Source: Frigidibacter sp. ROC022 (GTDB lineage: Bacteria > Pseudomonadota > Alphaproteobacteria > Rhodobacterales > Rhodobacteraceae). Taken from it: DNA of 64,000 nucleotides. The position numbers were made by a program, and so were the translations under genes. The stretch covers positions 620,001 to 684,000 of the forward strand of contig NZ_JANQDU010000001.1 in the NCBI RefSeq assembly GCF_024723735.1, given 5' to 3'. Shown piece after piece: positions 18,622-30,812 of this stretch (positions are counted from its first letter, which is position 1; the number at the start of each line of letters is the position of its first letter). A model generated the notes under the pieces. That model worked only from the letters and a program-made list of their open reading frames with translations. It was not told where the DNA came from and made no database searches.

Positions 18622-20640
18622 ATGACCGATCTGCGGAAAATCATCATCGATGACCGTGAGGTTGAGGTCGATCCGGCGATGACGCTGATCCAGGCCTGCG
18701 AAATGGCCGGAATTGAAATTCCGCGCTTCTGCTATCACGAACGTCTCTCGATCGCCGGCAACTGCCGGATGTGCCTTGTCGAGGTCGTCGGCGGCCCGCC
18801 CAAGCCGACCGCCTCCTGTGCCATGCAGGTCAAGGATCTGCGGCCCGGCCCGGAAGGCGCGCCGCCGGTGGTCAAGACCAACTCCCCGATGGTCAAGAAG
18901 GCCCGCGAAGGGGTGATGGAGTTCCTGCTCATCAACCACCCGCTGGACTGCCCGATCTGCGACCAGGGCGGCGAATGCGATCTTCAGGATCAGGCGGTGG
19001 CCTACGGGGTCGATTTCTCGCGCTATCGCGAGCCGAAGCGGGCCAGCGAGGATCTGAACCTCGGGCCGCTGGTCGAGACCCACATGACCCGCTGCATCTC
19101 CTGCACCCGCTGCGTGCGCTTCACTTCGGAAGTGGCCGGGATCACCCAGATGGGCCAGACCGGGCGCGGCGAGGATGCCGAGATCACCAGCTACCTGAAC
19201 TCGACGCTCGATTCGAATCTTCAAGGCAACATCATCGACCTCTGCCCGGTCGGGGCGCTGACCTCGAAACCCTATGCCTTCACCGCCCGGCCCTGGGAGC
19301 TGACCAAGACCGAGACCATCGACGTGATGGATGCGCTTTGCAGCAACATCCGGGTCGACACCAAGGGCCGCGAAGTGATGCGCATCCTGCCGCGCAACCA
19401 TGACGGGGTGAACGAGGAGTGGATTTCCGACAAGACCCGCTTCGTCTGGGACGGGCTGCGCCGGCAGCGGCTGGACAAGCCCTATGTGCGCGAGAACGGC
19501 AAGCTGCGCCCCGCGACCTGGGCCGAGGCGCTTGGCGCTGCGGCGGCGGCGATGAAGGGCAAGAAGGTTGCCGGCCTGGTCGGCGATCTGGCGCCGACCG
19601 AAGCGGCCTTCGCGCTGAAGCAACTGATCGAGGGGCAGGGCGGCAGTGTCGAATGCCGGGCCGATGACGCAAAGCTGCCGGAAGGCAATCGCTCGGGCTA
19701 TGTCGGCACCGCGCGGATCGAGGATATCGACAGCGCCACCGCGATCATGCTGATCGGCACCAACCCGCGCGACGAGGCGCCGGTGCTGAACGCGCGGATC
19801 CGCCGCGCCTGGACCAATGGCGCCAAGGTCGGCGTCGTCGGGCCGGCCGTGGATCTGACCTATGAATACTTCCATCTCGGCACCGGCCGCGAAGGGCTGG
19901 TGAAGCTGAACGAGGGCGACCATGCCGACGCCCTGACCCAGAATTCGCTGGTGATCCTGGGAATCGGCGCCCTGACCGGGCCGGATGGCGATGCGGTTCT
20001 GGCGCAGGCGATGAAATTCGCCGAGGCGACCGAGTCGAAATTCATGATCCTGCATTCGGCGGCGGGCCGGGTCGGTGCGATGGATGTCGGCGCAGTGACC
20101 GAGGGCGGCATCCATGCCTGTCTCGACGGTGCCGACGTGATCTACAATCTCGGCGCGGACGAGATCGACCTGCCGGCCGGGCCCTTCGTCATCTATCAGG
20201 GCAGCCACGGTGATCGTGGCGCGCACCGGGCCGACGTGATCCTGCCGGGCGCCGCCTGGACCGAGGAGAACGGCCTGTTCGTCAACACCGAGGGCCGCCC
20301 GCAACTGGCGCTGCGTGCCGGCTTCCCGCCGGGCGAGGCCAAGGAGAACTGGGCGATCCTGCGGGCCCTGTCGGCCGAACTGGGCGCGGCGCTGCCCTAT
20401 GACACGCTGGCCGCGTTGCGCAATGCGATGATCGATGCGGTGCCGCTTCTGGGCGATGTCGATCAGGTGCAGGACAACGGCTGGACCCGGGTGCCGCTGT
20501 CCAAGCCGGGCGCCGGCGACTTTGTCCCTGCGGTCGGCGATTTCTATCTGACCAATCCGATTGCCCGGGCCTCGGCCCTGATGGGCGAGTTGAGCCGGCT
20601 TGCGGCGGCGCGCACCTCCGGGGCGCTTGCGGCCGAGTGA
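18622..20640 (+). CDS. nuoG: NADH-quinone oxidoreductase subunit G
   Basis: 672 residues from the ATG at 18622; the frame is open back to 18529 but the conserved protein begins here. N-terminal [2Fe-2S] ferredoxin domain with C-x10-C-x2-C in the R-F-C-Y-H-E-R to N-C-R-M-C-L-V-E stretch; then [17 protein letters not shown] (cysteines of cluster N4) and [11 protein letters not shown]. The C-terminal part is the molybdopterin-oxidoreductase-like domain, which has lost its cofactor in complex I. Longest subunit of the NADH module. Confidence 0.97.
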   Translation: MTDLRKIIIDDREVEVDPAMTLIQACEMAGIEIPRFCYHERLSIAGNCRMCLVEVVGGPPKPTASCAMQVKDLRPGPEGAPPVVKTNSPMVKKAREGVMEFLLINHPLDCPICDQGGECDLQDQAVAYGVDFSRYREPKRASEDLNLGPLVETHMTRCISCTRCVRFTSEVAGITQMGQTGRGEDAEITSYLNSTLDSNLQGNIIDLCPVGALTSKPYAFTARPWELTKTETIDVMDALCSNIRVDTKGREVMRILPRNHDGVNEEWISDKTRFVWDGLRRQRLDKPYVRENGKLRPATWAEALGAAAAAMKGKKVAGLVGDLAPTEAAFALKQLIEGQGGSVECRADDAKLPEGNRSGYVGTARIEDIDSATAIMLIGTNPRDEAPVLNARIRRAWTNGAKVGVVGPAVDLTYEYFHLGTGREGLVKLNEGDHADALTQNSLVILGIGALTGPDGDAVLAQAMKFAEATESKFMILHSAAGRVGAMDVGAVTEGGIHACLDGADVIYNLGADEIDLPAGPFVIYQGSHGDRGAHRADVILPGAAWTEENGLFVNTEGRPQLALRAGFPPGEAKENWAILRALSAELGAALPYDTLAALRNAMIDAVPLLGDVDQVQDNGWTRVPLSKPGAGDFVPAVGDFYLTNPIARASALMGELSRLAAARTSGALAAE

Positions 20641-21035
20641 TGCGGGGCGCCTGGCCGATGCTGAGCGTTCTGACCGGGCTGGCGGCCTGTGCCGGGGCCG
20701 GGCCGCAGGTGTCCGACCCGGGCGCCCGGCCGACCTATCTGGGAATCGAGACCCGTCTTCTGGACGGTGACCTGGTCAATTTTCTGGTCCAGTTGCGGGA
20801 TGTCAGCGATCAGTCCCAGGTCGGCGACTATGCCAAATGCGCGGCGGCGCAATATGCGCTGATCCGGGGCTATGGATTCGCGCGTCATGTGCGCACAAAC
20901 GTCACGGAAGAGGGTGGCGTTTGGCGCGGGGATGCTGTTTACACCATATCGTCCGCCCTGCCGGACGGTCTGCGCACGCTCGACGCCGAAGTCGTGGTGC
21001 AGGACTGCCGCGAGCAGGGAATACCGACGGTCTGA
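20640..21035 (+). CDS. lipoprotein in the nuo operon (nuoG-nuoH)
   Basis: 131 residues; ATG at 20640 overlaps the nuoG stop, and a GTG lies one codon earlier. The N-terminus [17 protein letters not shown] ends in a lipobox (L-A-A-C), so cysteine 17 is probably acylated; the next residues are A-G-A-G-P, with no Asp after the cysteine. The mature domain (about 115 residues) has further cysteines in A-K-C-A-A-A-Q-Y and Q-D-C-R-E-Q. No family recognised. It is the fifth or sixth probable periplasm-facing protein in this operon. Confidence 0.65.
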   Translation: MRGAWPMLSVLTGLAACAGAGPQVSDPGARPTYLGIETRLLDGDLVNFLVQLRDVSDQSQVGDYAKCAAAQYALIRGYGFARHVRTNVTEEGGVWRGDAVYTISSALPDGLRTLDAEVVVQDCREQGIPTV

Positions 21036-21047
21036 GGGCTTAGGCAA

Positions 21048-22988
<1,941 letters not shown>

Positions 22989-22992
<4 letters not shown>

Positions 22993-23591
22993 TTACCTTT
23001 TCCTTCTACCTCTTCGCGATCACGGTCATCATTGCCGGGCTCGGCACGGTCATGGCCCGCAACCCGGTGCATTCGGTGCTCTGGCTGATCCTCGCCTTCC
23101 TCTCCTCTGCCGGGCTCTTCGTGCTCCTGGGGGCCGAGTTCGTGGCGATGCTCCTGGTCATCGTCTATGTCGGCGCGGTGGCGGTGCTGTTCCTCTTCGT
23201 GGTGATGATGCTCGACGTCGATTTCGCCGAGCTGAAGGCCGAGATGGCGCGCTACATGCCGCTGGCCCTGCTGATCGGGGTGGTGATCCTGATGCAGCTG
23301 GGGCTGGTCTTCGGGGTCTGGACCACCTCCGACCTTGCCGAAGGGCAGCGCGCCGCGGTGACGCCGGACGACATCCACAACACCGAGGCCCTGGGCCTGC
23401 TGATCTACGACCGCTATTTCCTGCTGTTCCAGCTGGCCGGGTTGGTCCTGTTGGTGGCGATGATCGGGGCGATCGTGCTGACCATGCGCCATCGTCCGGG
23501 CGTGAAGCGTCAGGACGTGCTGCAGCAGATGTGGCGCGATCCGGCCAAGACGATGGAAATGAAGGACGTGAAGCCGGGGCAGGGGCTGTGA
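22989..23591 (+). CDS. nuoJ: NADH-quinone oxidoreductase subunit J
   Basis: 200 residues with five membrane helices; the third contains the conserved [14 protein letters not shown] (after V-I-V-Y-V), the pi-bulge helix of the E-channel. Start ATG at 22989 overlaps the stop of the CMD-like gene. A 121-base gap separates it from nuoK. Confidence 0.97.
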
Positions 23592-23593
23592 GC

Positions 23594-23716
23594 ATGGGCG
23601 GTTCTGTCTCGGGCGCCCGGGGACGACCCGGGGCGCGCGCAATGGCTTCGGCCGGGATCGCGGCCGGGCGTTCCGGCGGTGCCGGCGAAACACAAGGTTC
23701 AGGGTTAGGCGAATGA
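23594..23716 (+). CDS. doubtful 40-codon ORF between nuoJ and nuoK
   Basis: ATG at 23594 lies just behind the nuoJ stop and the TGA overlaps the nuoK start at 23713. The product would be Gly/Ala/Arg/Ser-rich with no hydrophobic or ordered segment. It may be only the open remainder of an untranslated spacer; ribosome coupling into nuoK is the best argument for translation. Confidence 0.2.
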   Translation: MGGSVSGARGRPGARAMASAGIAAGRSGGAGETQGSGLGE

Positions 23717-24018
23717 TCGGACTGGAACATTACCTCACCGTCGCGGCGGCTCTGTTCGTCATCGGCATTTTCGGCATCTTCCTGAACCGGAAGAACGTCA
23801 TCATCGTGCTGATGTCGATCGAGTTGATGCTGCTGGCGGTGAACATCAACTTTGTCGCCTTCTCCTCCTTCCTCGGCGACCTGGTCGGCCAGGTCTTCAC
23901 CATGTTCGTCCTCACCGTCGCCGCCGCCGAGGCCGCCATCGGGCTGGCGATCCTGGTGGTGTTCTTCCGAAACCGCGGCAGCATCGACATCGAAGATGTC
24001 AACGTGATGAAGGGCTAG
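23713..24018 (+). CDS. nuoK: NADH-quinone oxidoreductase subunit K
   Basis: 101 residues, three membrane helices. The conserved membrane glutamates are present: one in [10 protein letters not shown] and one in A-A-A-E-A-A-I-G-L. It belongs to the Mrp-antiporter-like part of the membrane arm. nuoL begins four bases downstream. Confidence 0.98.
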   Translation: MIGLEHYLTVAAALFVIGIFGIFLNRKNVIIVLMSIELMLLAVNINFVAFSSFLGDLVGQVFTMFVLTVAAAEAAIGLAILVVFFRNRGSIDIEDVNVMKG

Positions 24019-24022
24019 GATA

Positions 24023-26158
24023 ATGACCTCGATCATCCTTTTTGCGCCGTTGATCGGCGCCCTCATCGCAGGCTTTGGCTGGCGGATCATCGGAGAGCAG
24101 GCGGCGCAGTACCTGACCACCGGGTTGTTGTTCCTGGCGGCGCTGCTGAGCTGGATCGTCTTTCTCGGCTTCGACGGCGAGACCCAGCACATCACGCTGT
24201 TCCGCTGGATCGACTCGGGCACGCTGACCGCCGACTGGGGCATCCGGCTGGACCGGCTGACCGCGATCATGCTGATCGTGGTGACCAGCGTGTCGAGCCT
24301 CGTCCACCTTTATTCGCTGGGCTACATGGCCCATGACGACAATTTCAAGGAAGGCGAAAGCTACAAGCCGCGCTTCTTCGCCTATCTGTCCTTCTTCACC
24401 TTCTCGATGCTGGCGCTGGTCACCTCGGACAACCTGGTGCAGATGTTCTTCGGCTGGGAAGGTGTCGGCGTCGCGTCGTATCTGCTGATCGGCTTCTACT
24501 TCCGCAAACCGTCCGCCAACGCCGCCGCGATCAAGGCCTTCGTGGTCAACCGGGTCGGGGACTTCGGCTTCGCGCTCGGCATCGTCGGACTGTTCTGGAT
24601 GACCGACTCGGTGTCCTTCGACGTGATCTTCGCCGAGTCGTCGCGTCTGGGCAGCGAAACCATGCACTTCCTCTGGCGCGACTGGCCGGCGGCGGATGTG
24701 CTGGGGGTGCTGCTGTTCATTGGCGCGATGGGCAAATCGGCGCAATTCATCCTGCACACCTGGCTGCCCGACGCGATGGAGGGCCCGACACCGGTTTCGG
24801 CCCTGATCCACGCCGCCACCATGGTGACCGCCGGGGTGTTCCTGGTCTGCCGGATGTCGCCGCTGTTCGAATACGCCCCCTATGCCAAGCAGATGATCGT
24901 CTTCATCGGCGCCACCACGGCCTTCTTCGCCGCGACGGTCGGCCTGGTGCAGAACGACATCAAGCGGGTGATCGCCTATTCGACCTGTTCGCAGCTGGGC
25001 TACATGTTCGTGGCCGCGGGCGTCGGGGTCTATTCGGTGGCGATGTTCCACCTGCTGACCCATGCCTTCTTCAAGGCGATGCTGTTCCTCGGTGCCGGCT
25101 CGGTGATCCATGCCATGCATCACGAGCAGGACATGCGGAACTATGGCGGGCTGCGGAAGAAGATCCCGCTGACCTACTACGCCATGCTGATCGGCACCCT
25201 GGCGATCACCGGGGTCGGGATTCCGCTGACCACGATCGGTTTCGCCGGCTTCCTGTCGAAGGATGCGATCATCGAGAGCGCCTGGGCCGGCGGCACCGGC
25301 TATGCCTTCTGGAGCCTGGTCATCGCGGCGCTGTTCACCTCGTTCTACTCCTGGCGGCTGATGTTCATGACCTTCTTCGGCAAGCCGCGCGGCGATCATC
25401 ATGCGCATGAACACGCCCATGAAAGCCCGGGTGTCATGCTGGTGCCGCTGGGCGTGCTGGCGGTGGGCGCGGCGCTGGCGGGGATGGTCTGGTACGGGCC
25501 GTTCTTCGGCGACCATGACAAGCTGAACAAGTTCTTCGCACTGCCCAGCCATGCCGCCGCCGAGGCCGGGGCAGGGGAAGGCCACGGCGCCGCCGCGACC
25601 GAGGCGCCCGCCGGTGCCGACCATGGCGCCGCCGAGCCGGCCGCAGCGGATCATGCCGGGGCGGACGCGGGCCAGGGCGCCGAGGGCCACGGCCCGGCGG
25701 TGGCACCCGAAGGCGCGATCTTCATGGGGCCCGACAACCACGTCATCGAGCACGCGCACGAAGCGCCGAGCTGGGTCAAGGTCTCGCCCTTCATCGCGAT
25801 GCTGATCGGCCTGTTCACCGCCTGGATGTTCTATATCGTCAATCCGGCTCTGCCGGGCCGGCTGGCGGCGAACCAGCGGCCGCTCTACCTGTTCCTGCTG
25901 AACAAGTGGTATGTCGACGAAATCTACAACTGGGCCTTCGTGCGCCCGGCCCGGGCCCTGGGCCGCTTCCTGTGGAAGCGGGGTGACGGCTCGGTGATCG
26001 ACGGATTCCTCAACGGGGTTGCGATGGGCATCATACCCTTCTTCACCAGGCTCGCCGGACGCTGGCAGTCTGGCTACATCTTCAGCTACGCCTTCGCCAT
26101 GGTGATCGGGATCGCGGTGCTGATTACCTGGATGGTTCTGATCGGAGGCAACGGCTGA
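24023..26158 (+). CDS. nuoL: NADH-quinone oxidoreductase subunit L with His/Ala-rich loop
   Basis: 711 residues; the distal antiporter-like proton-pumping subunit with the long lateral helix at its C-terminus. The core motif [20 protein letters not shown] lies near residues 248-267. Two histidine-rich cytoplasmic-type insertions are unusual: H-H-A-H-E-H-A-H at about residues 458-466 and an Ala/Gly/Glu/His-rich stretch at about 510-580 ([19 protein letters not shown]). They make the protein longer than the E. coli subunit (613). nuoM starts at its stop codon. Confidence 0.97.
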   Translation: MTSIILFAPLIGALIAGFGWRIIGEQAAQYLTTGLLFLAALLSWIVFLGFDGETQHITLFRWIDSGTLTADWGIRLDRLTAIMLIVVTSVSSLVHLYSLGYMAHDDNFKEGESYKPRFFAYLSFFTFSMLALVTSDNLVQMFFGWEGVGVASYLLIGFYFRKPSANAAAIKAFVVNRVGDFGFALGIVGLFWMTDSVSFDVIFAESSRLGSETMHFLWRDWPAADVLGVLLFIGAMGKSAQFILHTWLPDAMEGPTPVSALIHAATMVTAGVFLVCRMSPLFEYAPYAKQMIVFIGATTAFFAATVGLVQNDIKRVIAYSTCSQLGYMFVAAGVGVYSVAMFHLLTHAFFKAMLFLGAGSVIHAMHHEQDMRNYGGLRKKIPLTYYAMLIGTLAITGVGIPLTTIGFAGFLSKDAIIESAWAGGTGYAFWSLVIAALFTSFYSWRLMFMTFFGKPRGDHHAHEHAHESPGVMLVPLGVLAVGAALAGMVWYGPFFGDHDKLNKFFALPSHAAAEAGAGEGHGAAATEAPAGADHGAAEPAAADHAGADAGQGAEGHGPAVAPEGAIFMGPDNHVIEHAHEAPSWVKVSPFIAMLIGLFTAWMFYIVNPALPGRLAANQRPLYLFLLNKWYVDEIYNWAFVRPARALGRFLWKRGDGSVIDGFLNGVAMGIIPFFTRLAGRWQSGYIFSYAFAMVIGIAVLITWMVLIGGNG

Positions 26159-27696
26159 TGGACAACCTGCTATCCATCGTCACCTTCCTGCCGCTGGTTG
26201 CGGCCATGGCACTGGCGCTGTTCCTGCGCGGCGAAGACCCGGCAGCACAGAAGAACGCCAAGTGGCTGGCCCTCTTCGCCACCTCGGCGACCTTCCTGAT
26301 CTCGCTGTTCATCTACTTCCAGTTCGACCCGCAGAACACCGACTTCCAGATGGTGGAAGAGCGGACCTGGCTGGCCGGCCTGACCTACAAGATGGGCGTC
26401 GACGGGATTTCGGTCCTGTTCGTGATGCTGACCACCTTCCTGATGCCGCTGACGATCGCCGCCTGCTGGAACGTCACGACCCGGGTCAAGGAATACATGA
26501 TCGCCTTCCTGGTGCTCGAGACCTTGATGCTCGGCGTCTTCATGGCGCTGGACCTGGTGCTGTTCTACCTGTTCTTCGAGGCCGGGCTGATCCCGATGTT
26601 CCTGATCATCGGCATCTGGGGCGGCAAGGAGCGGATCTACGCCGCGTTCAAGTTCTTCCTCTACACCTTCCTCGGCTCGGTGCTGATGCTGGTCGCGATG
26701 GTGGCGATGTATATCGACGCCGGAACCACCGACATCCCGGCCCTGCTGGTGCATGACTTCAGCCACAGCACGATCTCGGTGCTCGGCGTCCAGGTCATCG
26801 GCGGGATGCAGAGCCTGCTCTGGCTGGCCTTCTTCGCCTCCTTCGCGGTGAAGATGCCGATGTGGCCGGTGCACACCTGGCTCCCCGATGCCCACGTGCA
26901 GGCGCCGACGGCGGGCTCGGTGGTGCTGGCCTCGATCCTGCTGAAGATGGGCGGCTACGGCTTCCTGCGGTTCTCGCTGCCGATGTTCCCCTTCGCCTCG
27001 GACCTGTTCAGCACCTTCGTGCTGTGGCTCAGCGCGATCGCCATCGTCTACACCAGCCTGGTGGCGCTGGCGCAGTCGGACATGAAGAAGCTGATCGCCT
27101 ATTCCTCGGTCGCCCACATGGGTTATGTGACCGCCGGCATCTTCGCCGCCAACCAGCAGGGCGTCGACGGCGCGATCTTCCAGATGGTCTCGCACGGTTT
27201 CGTCGCCGGCGCGTTGTTCCTCTGCGTCGGGGTGATCTACGACCGGATGCATACCCGCGAGATCGACGCCTATGGCGGCCTGGTGAACCGGATGCCGGCC
27301 TATGCGCTGATCTTCATGCTGTTCACCATGGCCAATGTCGGCCTGCCGGGCACCAGCGGCTTCATCGGGGAGTTCCTGACCCTGGCCGGCATGTTCCAGG
27401 TCAACACCTGGGTGGCGGCGGTGGCGGCCACAGGGGTGATCCTGTCGGCCTCCTACGCGCTCTGGCTCTACCGTCGGGTGGTGCTGGGCGACCTGATCAA
27501 GGAGAGCCTGAAATCGATCAAGGACATGACCACCCGCGAAAAGGCGATCTTCGCGCCGCTGGTGGTGATGACCCTGCTGCTGGGCGTCTATCCGGCGCTG
27601 GTGACCGATGTCATCGGGCCGAGCGTGACGGCGCTTCTGACCAATTACCATGCCGACCTGCCCGCGATCGGGCAGGTGGCCGAAGCCGTGCATTGA
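26158..27696 (+). CDS. nuoM: NADH-quinone oxidoreductase subunit M
   Basis: 512 residues, about 14 membrane helices. Antiporter-like motif [20 protein letters not shown] near residues 238-257 and the lysine/glutamate channel residues (L-L-K-M-G-G-Y-G) are present. Start ATG overlaps the nuoL TGA. Confidence 0.98.
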   Translation: MDNLLSIVTFLPLVAAMALALFLRGEDPAAQKNAKWLALFATSATFLISLFIYFQFDPQNTDFQMVEERTWLAGLTYKMGVDGISVLFVMLTTFLMPLTIAACWNVTTRVKEYMIAFLVLETLMLGVFMALDLVLFYLFFEAGLIPMFLIIGIWGGKERIYAAFKFFLYTFLGSVLMLVAMVAMYIDAGTTDIPALLVHDFSHSTISVLGVQVIGGMQSLLWLAFFASFAVKMPMWPVHTWLPDAHVQAPTAGSVVLASILLKMGGYGFLRFSLPMFPFASDLFSTFVLWLSAIAIVYTSLVALAQSDMKKLIAYSSVAHMGYVTAGIFAANQQGVDGAIFQMVSHGFVAGALFLCVGVIYDRMHTREIDAYGGLVNRMPAYALIFMLFTMANVGLPGTSGFIGEFLTLAGMFQVNTWVAAVAATGVILSASYALWLYRRVVLGDLIKESLKSIKDMTTREKAIFAPLVVMTLLLGVYPALVTDVIGPSVTALLTNYHADLPAIGQVAEAVH

Positions 27697-27706
27697 GGGG
27701 GCAGCG

Positions 27707-29143
27707 ATGACCCAGACCGATCTCTCCGTCATCTTGCCGGAAATCCTGCTGGCGGTCTTCGCCATGGCGGCGCTCCTGGGTGCCGTCTACTCGGGCAAGG
27801 ACAAGCTGGCCACGCTCATCACCTGGGCCACGGTGGTGGTCATGGCGGTGCTGGGCGTCTGGCTGGCGCTCAGCCGCGGCGGCGCCGAGACGGCCTTCCA
27901 CGGCATGTTCATCGACGACGCCTTCGCCCGCTACGGCAAGGTGACGATCCTGCTGTCGGCCGCCGCGGTGCTGGCGATCTCGGAAAGCTACATGACCCGC
28001 CGCGGGTTGCTGCGCTTCGAATATCCGATCCTGGTCGCCCTGGCCGCGGTCGGGATGATGATGATGGTCTCGGCCGGCGATCTGATGTCGCTCTACATGG
28101 GGCTCGAGCTGCAATCGCTGTCGCTCTATGTCGTCACCTCGATCCGCCGTGATTCCGAGCGTTCGACCGAGGCCGGCCTGAAATACTTCGTCCTCGGCGC
28201 CCTGGCCTCGGGGATGCTGCTCTACGGCGCCTCGCTCTGCTACGGCTTCGCCGGCACGACGAGCTTCGAGGGCATCGTCGCCGCGACCGCCGAAGGCGCC
28301 CCGATCGGGCTGCTGTTCGGCCTGGTCTTCCTGATCACCGGCCTGGCCTTCAAGGTCTCGGCGGTGCCGTTCCACATGTGGACGCCGGATGTCTACGAAG
28401 GCGCGCCGACGCCGGTGACGGCCTTCCTGGCCACCGCGCCGAAAGTCGCCGCCATGCTGCTGCTGGCGCGGCTGATGCAGGATGCCTTCAGCCAGGTGGT
28501 GGCGGACTGGAGCCAGGTCCTGGCGCTGATCTCGGTCCTGTCGATGTTCCTCGGCGCCATCGCCGGGATCGGCCAGACCAACATCAAGCGGCTGATGGCC
28601 TATTCCTCGATCTCGCACATGGGCTTCGCGATGATGGGGCTGGCGGCGGGCACTCAGACCGGGGTGCAGGCGATGCTGGTCTACATGACGATCTACGTGA
28701 CGATGAACATCGGCACCTTTGCCTTCATCCTGTCGATGAGCCGGGATGGCCAGCCGGTGACCGAGATCGCCTCGCTCAACATGTTCTCCAAGCGGGAGCC
28801 GCTGAAGGCGCTGGCGATGCTGGTGCTGCTGTTCTCGCTGGCCGGCGTGCCGCCGCTGGTCGGCTTCTTCGGGAAATGGTGGGTGCTGAAGGCCGCGGTC
28901 GATGCCAACCTGTTCTGGTTGGCGGTCGGCGGGGTCGTCGCTTCGGTGATCGGCGCCTTCTACTACCTGCGGATCGTCTACTACATGTATTTCGGCGACG
29001 AGGGCGATGCGCTCGACGGCACGATGACCCCGGTGCCCTGGCTGGCCCTGATGGGCTCGGCGCTGCTGATGCTGGTCGGCGTGGTCAATCTCTTCGGCAT
29101 CGAGGGCATGGCGGCCGCCGCCGCCGCGGCCCTTGTCCCCTGA
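27707..29143 (+). CDS. nuoN: NADH-quinone oxidoreductase subunit N
   Basis: 478 residues from the ATG at 27707 (the frame is open back to 27650 inside nuoM). Third antiporter-like subunit; [20 protein letters not shown] (residues ~219-238) corresponds to the H-x-W-x-P-D motif of L and M. Last nuo gene; birA starts inside its 3' end. Confidence 0.98.
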   Translation: MTQTDLSVILPEILLAVFAMAALLGAVYSGKDKLATLITWATVVVMAVLGVWLALSRGGAETAFHGMFIDDAFARYGKVTILLSAAAVLAISESYMTRRGLLRFEYPILVALAAVGMMMMVSAGDLMSLYMGLELQSLSLYVVTSIRRDSERSTEAGLKYFVLGALASGMLLYGASLCYGFAGTTSFEGIVAATAEGAPIGLLFGLVFLITGLAFKVSAVPFHMWTPDVYEGAPTPVTAFLATAPKVAAMLLLARLMQDAFSQVVADWSQVLALISVLSMFLGAIAGIGQTNIKRLMAYSSISHMGFAMMGLAAGTQTGVQAMLVYMTIYVTMNIGTFAFILSMSRDGQPVTEIASLNMFSKREPLKALAMLVLLFSLAGVPPLVGFFGKWWVLKAAVDANLFWLAVGGVVASVIGAFYYLRIVYYMYFGDEGDALDGTMTPVPWLALMGSALLMLVGVVNLFGIEGMAAAAAAALVP

Positions 29144-29876
29144 GGACTGGCCCGAGGGCTATGGCCGCCGGATACTTCCGGACGTCGATTCGACGATGCT
29201 GGAGGCGGCGCGGGTCGCACCGGGGCTGAGCGGCCCGGAATGGATCATGGCCTTGCAGCAGACCGCCGCGCGCGGTCGGCGCGGTCGGGCCTGGGCGATG
29301 CCGCCGGGCAATTTTGCCGCGACGCTGGCCCTGCCGGTCGGCACCGATGCGGCACAGGCGGCGCTGCGCAGCTTCTCGGCGGCGCTGGCCCTGCATGACG
29401 CCTTTTCCGATGCCACCGGCCGACCCGACGGTTTTGCGCTGAAATGGCCCAATGACGTGCTGCTGCATGGCGGCAAGGTGGCGGGCATCCTGCTCGAGAC
29501 GCTGCCCGGTGGCTGGCTGTCGATCGGCATCGGGGTCAACCTGGCCGCCGCCCCGGCCCGGGACGAACTCCAGCCCGGCGCGCTTCCCCCGGTGGCGCTG
29601 CTGGCCGAGACCGGGCTGCGCATCGCGCCCGAGGCCTTCCTGACCCTGCTCGCCAGGGCCTTCGCCGGCTGGGAGGCCCGGCTCCGGGCCGAGGGATTCG
29701 CCCCGGTCCGCGCCGAATGGCTGCGCCGCGCCGCCCGGCTCGGCCAGGAGATCACCGCCCGCACCGGCAGCCGCGAACTGACCGGCCGGTTCGAGAGCAT
29801 CGACGCCAGCGGCTGCCTGATCCTTGCCACCCCGACGACCCGCCACACCATCGCCGCTGCCGAGGTCTTCTTCTGA
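29133..29876 (+). CDS. birA: biotin--[acetyl-CoA-carboxylase] ligase
   Basis: 247 residues from a TTG start that overlaps nuoN by 11 bases; the next ATG would remove the conserved D-S-T-M region. Motifs are [10 protein letters not shown] (biotinyl-AMP loop, residues ~46-55), K-W-P-N-D-V-L (residues ~106-112) and G-I-G-V-N-L. No N-terminal helix-turn-helix, so it is a class I ligase that modifies biotin enzymes but does not repress genes. Its place directly behind nuoN is known from Paracoccus and Rhodobacter. Confidence 0.95.
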   Translation: MSPEDWPEGYGRRILPDVDSTMLEAARVAPGLSGPEWIMALQQTAARGRRGRAWAMPPGNFAATLALPVGTDAAQAALRSFSAALALHDAFSDATGRPDGFALKWPNDVLLHGGKVAGILLETLPGGWLSIGIGVNLAAAPARDELQPGALPPVALLAETGLRIAPEAFLTLLARAFAGWEARLRAEGFAPVRAEWLRRAARLGQEITARTGSRELTGRFESIDASGCLILATPTTRHTIAAAEVFF

Positions 29877-29883
29877 TCCGGCC

Positions 29884-29930
29884 TCTTTGCCTTGCAAATA
29901 CTCCGGGGGTGCGGGGGCAGGGCCCCCGCC
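29884..29930 (-). repeat. GGAGTATTT intergenic repeat, copy D with hairpin
   Basis: Minus-strand core CCCCCGGAGTATTTGCAAGG then CAAAGAG, joined to a 7-bp hairpin GCGGGGG/CCCCCGC (29912-29930). The tail end stands eight bases behind the birA stop and runs antiparallel to birA. The hairpin type differs from copies A, B, C and G. Confidence 0.8.
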
Positions 29931-30032
29931 GGGCGCCATAGACGCCGCGCCGGGCGATTTCGGGCTGCACCCTTCCTTGGCGGCGCATTCTCCGGTAGCT
30001 CAGGTCCAGAGGCCCGACCCGAGGGGATGACC

Positions 30033-30812
30033 ATGCTTCTGTGCATCGATTGCGGAAATACCAACACGGTGATGTCGATCTGGGACGGCGAGCGCTTTCT
30101 CGCCACCTTCCGCACCTCCACCGAATGGCAGCGCACCGCCGACCAGTATTTCGTCTGGCTCTCCACCCTGATGGAGCACAAGAACCTGCCCTGGGACATC
30201 ACCGAGATGATCGTCTCCTCGACGGCGCCGCGGGTGCTGTTCAACCTGCGGGTCTTTGCCGACCGGTATTGCGGTTGTCGGCCGCTGGTGGTGGGCAAGC
30301 CCGGTTGCGCCCTGCCGCATGTGCCGCGCGTCGATGTCGGCACCCAGGTCGGGCCGGACCGGATCGTCAACACCACCGCCGCCTACGACCGCCATGGCGG
30401 CGACCTGATCTGCGTCGATTTCGGCACCGCCACCACCTTCGACATCACCGCCGAGGACGGCGCCTATGTCGGCGGGGTGATCGCGCCCGGGGTCAACACC
30501 TCGCTCGAGGCCTTCCACATCGCCGCCGCCGCCCTGCCGCATATCGATATCACGCGGCCCGACAAGGTGATCGGCACCAATACGGTTGCCTGCATGCAGG
30601 CCGGGGTCTATTGGGGCTACATCGGACTGACCCGCTATATCTGCGATCAGATCCGCACCGAATACGGCCGCCCGATGAAGATCATCGGAACCGGCGGCCT
30701 TGCGCCCCTGTTTGCACAGGGCGACGTTCTGTTTGACGCGATCGAGGACGATCTGACCATGCACGGGCTGACCGTCATTCACAAATTCAACAAGGATCAG
30801 GACCACTCATGA
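30033..30812 (+). CDS. coaX: type III pantothenate kinase
   Basis: 259 residues from the ATG at 30033. The ATG at 30027 lies directly against GAGGGG, while 30033 has this sequence six bases upstream, so I prefer it. ATP-binding I-D-C-G-N-T-N-T-V (residues 4-12), the pantothenate-site G-x-D-R-I-V-N-T (residues ~108-115) and D-F-G-T-A-T-T-F-D (residues ~128-136) define the ASKHA-fold CoaX family. First step of coenzyme A synthesis, insensitive to CoA feedback in known members. Its stop overlaps rnj (ATGA). Confidence 0.96.
   Translation: MLLCIDCGNTNTVMSIWDGERFLATFRTSTEWQRTADQYFVWLSTLMEHKNLPWDITEMIVSSTAPRVLFNLRVFADRYCGCRPLVVGKPGCALPHVPRVDVGTQVGPDRIVNTTAAYDRHGGDLICVDFGTATTFDITAEDGAYVGGVIAPGVNTSLEAFHIAAAALPHIDITRPDKVIGTNTVACMQAGVYWGYIGLTRYICDQIRTEYGRPMKIIGTGGLAPLFAQGDVLFDAIEDDLTMHGLTVIHKFNKDQDHS

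Noticed and set aside
30027-30032. ATG at 30027 as coaX start
   Set aside because: It touches GAGGGG directly, leaving no spacing for the ribosome; the ATG six bases downstream has proper spacing and gives the conserved N-terminus.
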